From contig JAGBHK010000041.1 in assembly GCA_017935565.1 (NCBI GenBank), positions 1-64,000 on the forward strand: a DNA stretch of 64,000 nt, given 5' to 3'. Position 1 is the first letter of the stretch. The number at the start of each line of letters is the position of its first letter. The position numbers were made by a program, and so were the translations under genes. The notes under the pieces are model-generated. The model did no database searches. It was given only the letters and a program-made list of their open reading frames with translations, and was not told the origin of the DNA. Below, piece after piece: positions 23,620 to 33,745 of this stretch. Source of the DNA: Lachnospiraceae bacterium (GTDB lineage Bacteria; Bacillota; Clostridia; Lachnospirales; Lachnospiraceae).

Positions 23620-24354
23620 CTACAAATAATAATCCCCCTTAAACATTTTATCATCAGAACTATCACATTCTACAAGATATTTAATATGTTGTTGTTCATA
23701 TCCCATCTTCGCATTTTCATACAAACTATTTGACTTTACCTCATATGGCTTGTTGTTTCTATCAATTATTGTCATAGAGGATACTTCAACATTAATACAT
23801 ATACTATTATATTCTGAATTTTTATATATTAACTTTTCACCTTTTAATCTTTTTAATTGTGCATTATTAAACCAAAAATATTGGCGAGTGTATCCCACAT
23901 AAGGGATTTCTTTTTCTTTTAAAGTATTGAAAGATAAATACTCTTTATCTTTCAATACTTCGCTTTTCCAATTTTCACACATACTAGACATCGGTAAGTA
24001 ACTCTGTTCTCTATAAATTGTTATATCTTCTCTTCCATAAGAAATCTCTGGTTTACATAACACACAAATTAAATATCCGTTTTTATCTTCTAAAAGGCAA
24101 TTAAAATCTTCTTCATCAATAAAAAATCTTGCTAGATTTTCGAAACATACGCATGCTTTAACCTGAATATTATATTGTCGAGATTTCTCTCTCAAGAACT
24201 TCGTTCTAGCACAATTCGTCACAAGCAAATCATAACCAATATCCGGTGATGTCTTCAATGCCTCATATCCCTGTGCATAAAACTCAGATTGTATGTACTT
24301 TTCACTAGCCTCACCAAAATAAAATTTTTCGTAATTTTCATATGTAATCTTCAT
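23620..24354 (-). CDS. DUF4365-like protein with a PD-(D/E)XK-type core
   Basis: The N-terminal half of this 244-residue protein resembles DUF4365: YFGEASEKYIQSEFYAQGYEA, then GYDLLVTN near residue 40 and YNIQVKA near residue 61, the D...QxK layout of a restriction-endonuclease-like fold. The C-terminal half is not recognised. DUF4365 proteins are common in defence islands, sometimes as accessory nucleases. It stands alone with its own terminator and a 207-base upstream gap in which I see no gene. Confidence 0.55.
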   Translation of the reverse strand: MKITYENYEKFYFGEASEKYIQSEFYAQGYEALKTSPDIGYDLLVTNCARTKFLREKSRQYNIQVKACVCFENLARFFIDEEDFNCLLEDKNGYLICVLCKPEISYGREDITIYREQSYLPMSSMCENWKSEVLKDKEYLSFNTLKEKEIPYVGYTRQYFWFNNAQLKRLKGEKLIYKNSEYNSICINVEVSSMTIIDRNNKPYEVKSNSLYENAKMGYEQQHIKYLVECDSSDDKMFKGDYYL

Positions 24355-24561
24355 ATCTTTCTGTAAAAATAGACTATTTATGTTTAGTGTAAAATTATAT
24401 ATTTTTCCATCTACAATAAATATAGTATATTAACCTTTCCGTATAATTATAAATTCCATTCAGACTTTTATCTGACACATTTTTTGAAAATCATTCAACT
24501 TTTTTACATAAAGCAATCTTTTCTCCTAACTATCCATGGGATAAAACAGTAGCGTTACTAT

Positions 24562-25515
24562 TTATTGTAAATTATCGCTAGCAACTCCTACTCGCGGAAT
24601 CTTTTTTCTAATATTTTCAATTTCTTTTTCCATTTTCTCAATACTATCTATTGTATTATCGTATAACAACGCCATATGAGCTCCTTTTGTTTCCTTTTCT
24701 CCAAGTTCTAAAAGCTTATTTATTATACCTTCTCTTATTGAATACAACTTGTTTGCTCCAGTTTTATAAAAAAACACATTAAAACATTTATACAAATACA
24801 TTATTCTTTGTGCTGTCAATGGATGGTCTCTTTCCTTCTCGTCATAATAATTATCCACTTTTTTTATATTATACATTTCATCAGTATTTTGCACTTCCAA
24901 ACTTTTCATAAAATAAAATATTGCCACAAAGCAGTCTATAAGTTCTTTTTGTATATTCTCACCTTCATATTCTTGTAATATTTTCTTTATCATAACATTT
25001 GCAGCTTCTATATCCGCTTCCGCTTCTTGAATTATTTTTTCAGATTTACTTTGTAAACAATGACCACAAAACAGATGCATGTACTCATGCATCACAACAA
25101 ATTGAATTGTATATTCCATTATCTTCTCAATGTATGAATCATTAATATCTTTATTCCTCCTTGAAAATACCTCTTTCAAATGTGCTTTCTGTATAGTCAA
25201 TATTCCTGAATAAATTATAATATAATAACTATTTTCATACTTAAATGATACACCACCAAGTTTTTCCTTATCAACCACATATATTTGAGGAAACGGAATT
25301 GTTAATCCCATTTCTTTATATATAGGTATGACAATACCTTCAAAAAATTCATTGTACTTAGCCATTAAATCTAGTATCTCATAATTATATATTACTTTTT
25401 CTTTTTGTATATCCCAAATTATTTTTTCCGCTTCTTTAAACATTTTTTCCTTTCCATGTATCTCTACTATATCTTTTTTTAACTTCATTGATATATCAAA
25501 CATATTCATAATCAC
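24562..25515 (-). CDS. Zinc metallopeptidase-like protein (HEXXH)
   Basis: The 317-residue protein has a gluzincin-like zinc motif HEYMH at 143-147, followed by QEAEADIEAANVM at 163-175, whose Glu/Asp would be the third ligand. The arrangement resembles the M48, U49 and ImmA-type peptidases. There is no signal peptide; the middle has one short hydrophobic stretch before the zinc site. The C-terminus ends in a charged helix. The flanks are accessory genes, and lone cytoplasmic metallopeptidases in such places often cleave regulators or act in phage defence. The substrate is unknown. Confidence 0.65.
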   Translation of the reverse strand: MIMNMFDISMKLKKDIVEIHGKEKMFKEAEKIIWDIQKEKVIYNYEILDLMAKYNEFFEGIVIPIYKEMGLTIPFPQIYVVDKEKLGGVSFKYENSYYIIIYSGILTIQKAHLKEVFSRRNKDINDSYIEKIMEYTIQFVVMHEYMHLFCGHCLQSKSEKIIQEAEADIEAANVMIKKILQEYEGENIQKELIDCFVAIFYFMKSLEVQNTDEMYNIKKVDNYYDEKERDHPLTAQRIMYLYKCFNVFFYKTGANKLYSIREGIINKLLELGEKETKGAHMALLYDNTIDSIEKMEKEIENIRKKIPRVGVASDNLQ

Positions 25516-25612
25516 TGTCTATTTTTATAAATATGCAAAAATTTCCCACTTACAATTTTGTATGCAGGAAATTTTATAAAATCATATTTTTCACACCAAT
25601 AACTATGTATTT

Positions 25613-26692
25613 TTATAACGCATTCAATTTGTATTGCAAATCTCCAATATGATATGTTTTATGATATATACAATCGCAAGCTTCAACATCAAACAATGCT
25701 ATATTATATGATGTTGAATCAAATGTGCTCATATATTTTACCCCATCATATCCTAAATATTTTGCAAAAGCACTTATATATTGTGTTGGAAGATAATCCA
25801 AATCACTATCATTACTATTCATAGGTTTTGACAAATCTTCTGCAATATTTTTCAAATGAGTCTCATTAATTAAATACTTAACCTTATCCGTATCAGCATA
25901 AAATGGCGAATTGTGCGTTATACTACTTAAATCTAATACTTTTAAATCACGATTTAATCTAAATTTTCCTATGGTAACAAAATCAAATGCACCTGCTCTG
26001 ATTTCTTTTACTGTTGTTTCTCTTTTATCTGCTAAATATAAACAACTTACCCCTTTGGAATTAGCTCTTCCTGCAGTTGCTAAATCTTTAGGTGGCGCTC
26101 CTAACTCCTTCCTCTTAAATCCATCTTTATTTTTAGCCAACCTAGCTCTGTAAAAGGTCATTCCTTTCGGCAATACTGTTTCTGTATCCTTTAAAACCTC
26201 TTCCAACACTTCCAACTGAATATATCTACTATGAAATCTATTCTCATTTCTTAAATATAATTTAAAATTCTCCCAAGAATACTTTCCCATTATAGAATTG
26301 TAAAACAAATAGCCCTCATCATACATTTCGTTGATAGCACAGTTCTCACTTAATAGCCTTTTGTCTAATGTCATTGATTTTAAAACTATATCTTCTACTA
26401 TAGTTCTAACACCTAATAAATCAACATTAAATATATTCCAATCTTTAACCAGATGCTCCTCTATTGGTAATCTTGCTTCTTCAACCACATTAATGCTTAA
26501 CTCTTCCTCAGCTTTATATATTTCAATAATTGAAGACAACAGCTCTTCAAATGATGAGTTCTCAAAATCTTTTTCGCTATCGTAAATCCATGTATGTTTG
26601 CTATGACAAATTGGACAATCACCTTTATGTCCAAGAGACTCTATTGCTGCTTTTACTTCAACATCAAAAAAACAATCTGTACAACAAATCAT
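25613..26692 (-). CDS. RES-domain protein with N-terminal HEPN/RES-N-like region
   Basis: The 359 residues start with a possible zinc finger (CCTDC, CPIC), then a helical region typical of proteins annotated as HEPN/RES N-terminal. The RES domain starts at FYRAR (180-184) and continues through AGRANSKGVSCLYLADKRET (Tyr219, Glu225) and YLPTQYISAFAKYLGYDGVKY. RES proteins are NAD-degrading toxins in known toxin-antitoxin pairs (MbcT-like). The gene overlaps the sce7725-type gene by four bases and is the third of three coupled genes. Toxic activity on NAD is inferred from the fold; no Xre-type antitoxin is adjacent. Confidence 0.8.
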   Translation of the reverse strand: MICCTDCFFDVEVKAAIESLGHKGDCPICHSKHTWIYDSEKDFENSSFEELLSSIIEIYKAEEELSINVVEEARLPIEEHLVKDWNIFNVDLLGVRTIVEDIVLKSMTLDKRLLSENCAINEMYDEGYLFYNSIMGKYSWENFKLYLRNENRFHSRYIQLEVLEEVLKDTETVLPKGMTFYRARLAKNKDGFKRKELGAPPKDLATAGRANSKGVSCLYLADKRETTVKEIRAGAFDFVTIGKFRLNRDLKVLDLSSITHNSPFYADTDKVKYLINETHLKNIAEDLSKPMNSNDSDLDYLPTQYISAFAKYLGYDGVKYMSTFDSTSYNIALFDVEACDCIYHKTYHIGDLQYKLNAL

Positions 26693-27660
26693 CTATCTTC
26701 TCCTAAAAAATATGATATCAATTCCAAATGATGCATAATTGAATATCTCTTTATAACACCTAATCCCGGAAATTTACCATTTACATAATAATTTTCCAAT
26801 TTATTAAGTCCAATCGTCCATCTAACATTTTCATAATTTTCCCAATCTAATAATTTCCCCATCGCCTCTTCAAACTTGCGAGCAGGGTCAGAGATAGAAT
26901 TGTTAGAATCCGATACAAAATGGTGTATTCTAAGTTGTTTCTTTTCATCAAAATAAACGACATGAATAGCTATAGCAACTGGTGCAAAACCACTTTCCTC
27001 AAACTCGTCACCCACTATAGAATAATCAGAAAATCCTTGATAACCTCTCTTTCCATACACCAAATGATATTTGCTAAAGAATTCATCTGCATTTTCTATA
27101 TAGTCTTTATTTCTCCTTGCTTTCTGAAAACAGTTCTCTAGTATAGATACATTACCAATAACTTCATCTTTAAAATCTTCATCTTTTGGTATAAATGTCA
27201 TTCTTGCCTCAAATTTATCACCATTTTCCAAATAAAAATCACAATCGCCTTCTTTTTTGTTTATAATAAAACAATTACTAATGTCAAGATTTCCTTTTAC
27301 AATTTTATCAGCAAGTTCATCATTATTTATAAAAGCTGTAATAATACTCTTATCATTTAAAATTGCTTTATATTCATCCGCTCTTTTTTGCATTGCCTCA
27401 GCTTTAGTTTTATCTTCTTCATTTTGAATATCTTGCAACATCTCCTTATATTCGGAGAAAAACTGTCCCACCTCTGGATTATGAATCAATGCAATATCAT
27501 GTCCAGCCTCGATAAAATCTCTCAAAGTATCAAAAAGCGCCTTGCTACATTTAACAGGTTCTAATATAGGCGTAATATTTTTACTAAGTTTATTAAGTTT
27601 CAACAATTCTCTCAAGCAAAACAATTCATTTTGTCTTGCTCTAAAATATGGATAATACAT
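26689..27660 (-). CDS. sce7725 family protein (beta family)
   Basis: This 323-residue protein begins MYYPYFRARQNEL and continues with NITPILEPVK and DIALIHNPEVG, the typical start of the sce7725 family, whose members lie next to sce7726 proteins. The fold is probably a TIM-like barrel; no catalytic role has been established to my knowledge. It lies between sce7726 (3 bases upstream) and the RES gene (4-base overlap), so the three products are made together. It could be the neutralising or sensing partner. Confidence 0.75.
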   Translation of the reverse strand: MYYPYFRARQNELFCLRELLKLNKLSKNITPILEPVKCSKALFDTLRDFIEAGHDIALIHNPEVGQFFSEYKEMLQDIQNEEDKTKAEAMQKRADEYKAILNDKSIITAFINNDELADKIVKGNLDISNCFIINKKEGDCDFYLENGDKFEARMTFIPKDEDFKDEVIGNVSILENCFQKARRNKDYIENADEFFSKYHLVYGKRGYQGFSDYSIVGDEFEESGFAPVAIAIHVVYFDEKKQLRIHHFVSDSNNSISDPARKFEEAMGKLLDWENYENVRWTIGLNKLENYYVNGKFPGLGVIKRYSIMHHLELISYFLGEDR

Positions 27661-27663
27661 CTT

Positions 27664-28515
27664 TTACACCTCAATTCTCTTTTCCCAAAACTTACCTATT
27701 ACATCACAATCATATCTTTTAGAAAAGTATGAATAAAACTTAAGCTCATATGGAATCTTATTTTCAATAATCAATTTGTTTTCTGAAAACATTCTTTTTT
27801 TCAAACATATAAGCATCTCATTATGTACTGTCTTTTTACTCATATTCTTTATCCAGTTCAAACATTCTCTATAATATAAAAAGCTGTTCACTTCAGGTAA
27901 TTTTTTGTAATGTTTCAATATAATGCTTTCAAATTCTTTCTTTCTTAAAATTTCAAACATAGTCTCATAAGAAAGATTTTTATCATTATATAGCGCTTTC
28001 TTTCTACAAATCAAATTACCTGTATTATACAGAACAAAAATACCTACTGATGTATCACTCAATAATTCTTTCGCTTTTGAATAATTTTTATATCCAACAA
28101 CAACATTAACATACGGAAATGCCTTATAATAATCTTCAATTTGATTTTTCAATCTATTAAAATTATCCAAATCAGTTTTTATTTCATACACTACGCCTTT
28201 GCCATTTATCATAACAAAATCCGCTTTCGAATCTGAAATCGGTAACTCTGTTAATGCTACAGTATCAGTCAAACTATGTTTTTTTAATAGCAATTGATTA
28301 AATATAGCATTCTTATAAAAATATTCATTCCTATACGCACTATCCATATGGTTGTATACTGTACTTATAGCCGTTCCATATGTTTTATCATTCAAATCAA
28401 CAAACGCCTTACTATAATCAAGAAGTAGTTCGGTGTTATTTTCCCAAATCATTTTATCAATGTTTGGAATTGTAAATATTTTATTCAACATATAATCATG
28501 TATTCTTTCCATCAA
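27664..28515 (-). CDS. sce7726 family protein with nuclease-like core
   Basis: The 283-residue protein matches the sce7726 family: SKADFVMINGKGVVYEIKTDLDNFNRLKNQIEDYY contains a PD-(D/E)XK-like core with Asp near 99 and EIK about 12 residues later, followed by the helix with paired Gln and Tyr. It is first in a three-gene operon with sce7725 and a RES protein. GGAG lies before the start. DNA or RNA cleavage is likely by family fold but has not been shown. Confidence 0.75.
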   Translation of the reverse strand: MMERIHDYMLNKIFTIPNIDKMIWENNTELLLDYSKAFVDLNDKTYGTAISTVYNHMDSAYRNEYFYKNAIFNQLLLKKHSLTDTVALTELPISDSKADFVMINGKGVVYEIKTDLDNFNRLKNQIEDYYKAFPYVNVVVGYKNYSKAKELLSDTSVGIFVLYNTGNLICRKKALYNDKNLSYETMFEILRKKEFESIILKHYKKLPEVNSFLYYRECLNWIKNMSKKTVHNEMLICLKKRMFSENKLIIENKIPYELKFYSYFSKRYDCDVIGKFWEKRIEV

Positions 28516-28590
28516 ACCATCTCCTTTCCTATTATTCTAGTATACCATATATAAGTTACTTATTCATAGATTTTTTTAATATTTTATTTT

Positions 28591-29850
28591 TTATTGCAAT
28601 CTTTCCACCAACTGTTCTGCCATTTTAGTATTAATATCCAGACTTCCTAATAATTCCGAATAAATATCATACGATTTTTGAGCATATTCTTTGCATTTGT
28701 CAAAATCACATTGAAGCATATACAAGTCATATGCAACAGAATAATATGACTGTGCCGTAGATGTATGCTTTTCTTGTATTTCTCTTCTTATTTCTAGAGC
28801 CAATGTATCGTATTCCAATGCTTTCTTATAATCTCTAAAATATTCAAAAAACAAATTTGCACAATTTTGATAAAAGAATGTTATTTCCATGCATTCTTTA
28901 CCCTTACATTTTATAGTAGCTTCTTTTACATCTTGCAATATATCATAAGCTTCTTGGTATTTTCGTTCTTCTATCATTAACGCAAACAAATTCAACTGTA
29001 TATCAACTCTATCTTCTTCCTTTACTAATTCAGATTCTACATTATTTGCAGCTTCATATAACATTCTGGCCTTTTTTGTATTTTTTTGCTTTGCAGAAAT
29101 TGTACCATACACAAATAAAATATCATAATAGAGCCTGTCTTTATCACTAGTATGTTCAATTTCTTCAAAAATTGCCAATGCATCCTCACAATACCATTCA
29201 GCTATATTAAGTTTATTTGTTTCATTATGAATTTTCGCCAACCGAAAATAATCTCTTGCTACTACCCATGAACATTGTCCATATTCTAATATATCATTAT
29301 CCATATTCATCTCTGCATATATTTGCGCTTTACTAAACATACAATACTCTAATAAAGAATCAGCCAATACAGAAACTAAAACTTGTACCATTTTATTATT
29401 TCTGTTTGAAAAAAAACAAAGAAATTTTTCTGCTATATTAAATCTTTTTATCATAATGTCTAATGCCGTACCAGGTAACAACCACCAATCAGATATCATA
29501 ACATCTAACAAATACTGAACATCTTCTAATTCTGGCTTCTCTTGTAACAAAATTGCTTCTTTCATAACTGGATGCATTTCATAGTTGTTTTCTTGTTTAT
29601 TAATCCAACCTTTAAGCATCAAGTTTTGATATTCTAAAGCATAATCATCATATTCATCAACAATCCACTTTTTATAATCTGCCGGTAATTGTTCATTAGG
29701 TGAAATCGCAAAATTTTTTAAAATCACTTTTTCTTTATCGCTCATCCCTACAATAGAAAACAAAAATCTAATGTGTTCTACTATAGTATTTTGTGTTTTA
29801 TTATGACTAATTTGAATTTTTTCTTTAATTTCATTGTAACCAGTATGCAA
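28591..29850 (-). pseudogene. C-terminal half of STAND protein: winged helix and TPR sensor, cut off by an in-frame stop
   Basis: This reads from a TTG at 29848-29850 to 28591, 419 residues. It starts with a winged-helix-like region (EKVILKNFAIS, a pattern typical after NB-ARC) and continues as a chain of tetratricopeptide-type helices to the end (for example IEERKYQEAYDILQDVKEA). It is in the same frame as the ATPase half upstream; only a TAA at 29857-29859 and two codons separate them. Without the TAA the two would be one STAND protein of 786 residues. A TTG start without a good ribosome site makes separate translation doubtful. Confidence 0.75.
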
Positions 29851-29856
29851 AAGTTG

Positions 29857-30951
29857 TTAAATAAAAGTTTCTAAATCACTATCACTAAATGCTGCTGCTT
29901 TTGCAAGTAATTCAATCATTAATGTATGGCATTCAACCTTTTTTATCATTTTTCTTACCATACCTTCTGCTTTCTCATTCCTTGTACCATAATATTTCCA
30001 AAATAGTTCTACAGACTCATCATCTTCCATTTCCTCAATTTTGTAACAATAAAAAGTATCTGTCAAATATTCTAATCTAGAAGATACTATAATCTTTACA
30101 CCACCATCAATAAAATCAAAAAGCGAATCTTTCATCAATCTTTCGTCTACATCATCAATGAACATAATTATTTTATACTTATTTGTATATACAAATTGCT
30201 TTATTTTTTCTCTTTTCTGTTGTATAGACAACTTATCTGACATTTGCACTGAAGAAAGTAAATCACTCTCCAAATCACCTGAATAATTTATCCATATAGG
30301 CAACAAATTTTCAAAATTCATATTATGATACAAATATCTAAGTATAGAAGTTTTTCCAACTCCTCCAATTCCCTGTATACATAAATTACTATATTTCTTA
30401 CTAAGCATAATTAAATCGCTTATTTCATCATCTCTAAAAGAAAACTGCACTGGAGGTTGTTTTGCTGTTGTTATAATGGTTACTTCATTAAGTTTTTCTA
30501 ATATTTCTTTATTAATATCTTCACTTACTATTTCTGTCAAATTATCTAATTTAGAAATAGCCATACTTACTTCTCTATGTATTTTTCTCTCTCCAATCGT
30601 CATTTGAGCTTTTACAAATTTATCAACTTCGCTTATTATCTCATCAATATGTTTATATATCTGTTTTCTTTGTTCATAAGTAACATCTATCGGAACTTGA
30701 CTCTTATATCTCTTCTTGCATTCATCCATTTCTGTTTTCGTAAGCTCATATAACTCATCATTCATTGAAATCAATTCAGATTTAACTTTATCTAGTGCTC
30801 TTTGTATTATTGGTTCATTATTTTCGATACAATCAAAATCAATTCGTCTCTTGCTTATTTTATATTTCTTTATTAGTCCAAACCATTCTCGTCCAGTTTC
30901 TTCAATACTGATTACTGATGATATCAAACCTATAATTGCATCTATTTTCAT
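29857..30951 (-). pseudogene. N-terminal half of STAND ATPase (NB-ARC/NACHT type), ended by an in-frame TAA
   Basis: This 364-residue frame has a helical N-terminal region (1-160) of unknown type, then a P-loop GIGGVGKT at 194-201, Walker B IIMFIDDVD at 261-269 and a sensor segment KIIVSSR. It stops at TAA 29857-29859 just after the position where the winged helix would begin. STAND ATPases detect phage proteins and oligomerise; the N-terminal region would be the effector, but I see no known nuclease or membrane domain in it. The stop makes the gene inactive unless it is read through or the two halves cooperate. Confidence 0.75.
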
Positions 30952-31320
30952 TTATAATATTTCTCCCTATATAAATAATCATATTATTTTTACATTATAT
31001 AAAAAATGACATAATATTTAATGCACCTATATACCTCTTATACTAAATATATACTCGCTATTAATATCTATATAAACTTGTTCACAAAATTCTTATATAA
31101 CAAATAATATATGTTATTATATATTATTTTTATTCCAGTATCAATTACATTTAACTATACACTCCCAGTTCTCCATTATTAAAATTGAGCACAAAAAGAG
31201 AAGGCTTTGCGACCTTCTCTCTTGTTACTTATAAATGTACGAAATTACACCGTCAAAACCGTTGTTTTCTCCTCATAGCTTAAACGTTATCACTACTCAC
31301 AAGGTTTAAATAATTCTTAA
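30952..31320. other. Intergenic region with no gene seen
   Basis: Very AT-rich, with a terminator at 31193-31223 and short direct repeats of TATAT type. It marks the border between the accessory genes and the more chromosomal stretch. No reading frame with a ribosome site was seen. Confidence 0.6.
31193..31223 (-). terminator. Terminator downstream of the membrane protein gene
   Basis: AAGAGAGAAGG pairs with CCTTCTCTTTTT around TCGCAAAG on the minus strand, about 100 bases after the stop of the gene at 31322. Confidence 0.8.
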
Positions 31321-31321
31321 T

Positions 31322-32008
31322 TCATTGATTTTCATTATTTCTCTTAAAATATCTATGCTTTTTTACAATATCGTCTAATTGTAATAATATTGTTTTTTGA
31401 GAATTCTTTAATTCTTTTTTATCTCCACACAACAAATACTGAGTGTCCACCCTACGAAACACATACCATTTTTCACCATATATTTCTATAATAATGTTCG
31501 AGACAGCACCTTCTTGATTAAAATACAACAACGCAATTATAGCTATTTCCACTAACGCACATAATATAGTACAATTTAATGTTTTAATTCCAGTTGTTGT
31601 TGAACATACATATGTAATTATAGGAGATAAGAGTAGTATCAAGACTAAACCTATAATATATTTATATCTAAAAAAAACTTGTTCCAATTTACCGAATTTA
31701 TATATAATATACAATACTATATATAATATTATTGCAAGAGCAGACAACATCATACACATAAAAACAGATGTAGCTTCTAAAATAAATGTATAATTTGTTA
31801 TACATACCGCAACAAATAGAATAATATATATCATACTAGTTCTTTTTAATATTTCTTTTTTACCCATTAACAATATTTCTATATTTGTAGCATACAGAGA
31901 ACCTATACAACTCGCCAAGACAACAATCATAAATATGCTAAATATTAATACACTGTATATATTATTAAAATCAAAATTATTAAACCAATCTAACAAACTT
32001 TCTTCCAT
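31322..32008 (-). CDS. Polytopic membrane protein of unknown function
   Basis: The 228-residue protein has about six hydrophobic segments: near 17-37 (YSVLIFSIFMIVVLASCIG), 58-75, 80-105, 118-133, 140-165 and a shorter one. The C-terminal 50 residues are charged and probably cytoplasmic (RRVDTQYLLCGDKKELKNSQ). It is not recognised. GGAGG precedes the start. It lies between rlmD and the broken STAND gene; a link with either is not evident. Confidence 0.6.
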   Translation of the reverse strand: MEESLLDWFNNFDFNNIYSVLIFSIFMIVVLASCIGSLYATNIEILLMGKKEILKRTSMIYIILFVAVCITNYTFILEATSVFMCMMLSALAIILYIVLYIIYKFGKLEQVFFRYKYIIGLVLILLLSPIITYVCSTTTGIKTLNCTILCALVEIAIIALLYFNQEGAVSNIIIEIYGEKWYVFRRVDTQYLLCGDKKELKNSQKTILLQLDDIVKKHRYFKRNNENQ

Positions 32009-32045
32009 TCATTTTCCTCCACACTATATTTCATTTCTATTAGTA

Positions 32046-33725
32046 TTAAATTAAGCAAAAATACCTCAATGCATCCTTAATATACTCCACCTTCTCCTGT
32101 GGACATTGCTTGACCTCTGCATCATCCTTCTTAGATTTATTATAGCATTCACCCATATCTATACCACACATTCTTTTCACCTGTGCGATATAAGATGTAT
32201 GAACATTTACACCATACTTATCCCTTACATACTCCTTAATCTTCCCATAAGTTACACGCTCTTCTTCTGTATAGTTACTTTCAGAATCCACTTCCATTGT
32301 AACCTCTAGCTTAGGTTGATTTGTTTTGAGGGATAATAAGGCAACCGTCTCCACATGTGTCGTTCCAGGGAACATATCCACCGCGCACACCTTTTCCACC
32401 TTATAACCTCTCTCCTGCAACATTACCAAATCCCTTGCAAGACTTGTTGGTTTACAAGAAATGTATACCATTCTATCCACGCCGAAATCGATAATCTTTG
32501 TCAATGCCTTTGGATTGATACCATCGCGTGGGGGGTCAAGTACTATTAAATCAGGTTTATCCGTCAACTCATCAATTACTTTAAGCACATCGCCTGCAAT
32601 GAAACTACAATTATCAAGACCATTTAAAGCCGCATTAATCTTTGCAGCCTCCACCGCTTCCTCGATAATTTCAACACCTGTCACACGTTTCGCCACTGGT
32701 GCAAGCATCTGAGCGATTGTACCTGTGCCGCTATAAAGGTCAAAAATAACTTTATTCTTTGTTTCTCCAACATAACTTCTAGCCTTTTCGTATAGCACTT
32801 CCGCACCCAATGAATTTGTCTGGAAGAATGAGAATGGAGAAATCTTGAAATTAAGTCCCAAAATGCTCTCAATAATGTAATCGCAACCATATAAAATGTC
32901 TGTCTTGTCGCTTTGTACCACATCCGACAAACTATCGTTATATGTATGCAATATTCCTGCAATCTTTCCATTAAGTTCAAGACCAAGCAATTTATCCTTC
33001 AAACCGTCGAGCATGTCGCTTTCAGATAACGTCGCCGCTTGTCCGCACTCATCCCATTTCGATGTTGTTACAAGGTCTATCATTATTTCTTCAGTCTTCT
33101 TTGTCCTTCTTACAAGCAAATGACGAAGATAGCCTGTGTGCTTCATTTTGTGGTAAAATGCCACATCCATATCCTTGAAATATGAAAGCACCGCCTTAAC
33201 AATCACATTGTAATCATCATTTACAATCTTGCAGGCTTTTATTGAAACAATATCATGAAAACTTCCTTTTTTATGAAGTCCCAATGCAAGTGGACCGTCC
33301 TTATATTCATCGCCAAATGAAAATTCCATTTTGTTACGATACTCAAAACTTTCAGGACTTCCTATAATGCCTTCAAATTCGTAATTTTCACATACTTCAT
33401 CAATAATTGTCTTAACCTGTGAAGCCTTTAATTCAAGCTGTTTTTCATATGGAACATCCTGATAAACGCAACCGCCACAGTCTCCAAAATGTGGACATTT
33501 TGCTTCCTGCGACTGCATTTCTGACTTCTCAATCACCTCTAATAATCTTGCCTCACAATTTCCAGAACGCTTTTTGTTAACCTGCGCTTTTACCACTTGC
33601 CCTGGCAATGTTCCTTTTACTGTTACTTTAGTTATTTTTCCATCTTCTTCCTGACAAACTAAAATTCCCTTGTTAGGGAATTTCAGTTCGCAGATTTTTC
33701 CTGTTATAATCTGACCTTTTTTCAT
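32046..33725 (-). CDS. rlmD: 23S rRNA (uracil-C5)-methyltransferase RlmD/RumA family
   Basis: The enzyme methylates uracil C5 in 23S rRNA using SAM. The 559 residues start with a TRAM domain (about 1-60), then the 4Fe-4S cysteine cluster CPHFGDCGGCVYQ (about 77-90), the SAM-binding segment FDLYSGTGTIAQ and LDPPRDGINPKAL. Catalytic cysteine lies in YISCKPTSLARDL. A C-terminal extension of about 90 residues (YGKIKEYVRDKYGVNVHTSYIAQVKR) is beyond the usual length and is found in related clostridial proteins. It lies just after the transglutaminase lipoprotein gene. The exact target base (1939 or another) is not settled by sequence alone. Confidence 0.9.
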   Translation of the reverse strand: MKKGQIITGKICELKFPNKGILVCQEEDGKITKVTVKGTLPGQVVKAQVNKKRSGNCEARLLEVIEKSEMQSQEAKCPHFGDCGGCVYQDVPYEKQLELKASQVKTIIDEVCENYEFEGIIGSPESFEYRNKMEFSFGDEYKDGPLALGLHKKGSFHDIVSIKACKIVNDDYNVIVKAVLSYFKDMDVAFYHKMKHTGYLRHLLVRRTKKTEEIMIDLVTTSKWDECGQAATLSESDMLDGLKDKLLGLELNGKIAGILHTYNDSLSDVVQSDKTDILYGCDYIIESILGLNFKISPFSFFQTNSLGAEVLYEKARSYVGETKNKVIFDLYSGTGTIAQMLAPVAKRVTGVEIIEEAVEAAKINAALNGLDNCSFIAGDVLKVIDELTDKPDLIVLDPPRDGINPKALTKIIDFGVDRMVYISCKPTSLARDLVMLQERGYKVEKVCAVDMFPGTTHVETVALLSLKTNQPKLEVTMEVDSESNYTEEERVTYGKIKEYVRDKYGVNVHTSYIAQVKRMCGIDMGECYNKSKKDDAEVKQCPQEKVEYIKDALRYFCLI

Positions 33726-33745
33726 TTTTAGTTTCCTTTATTCTT

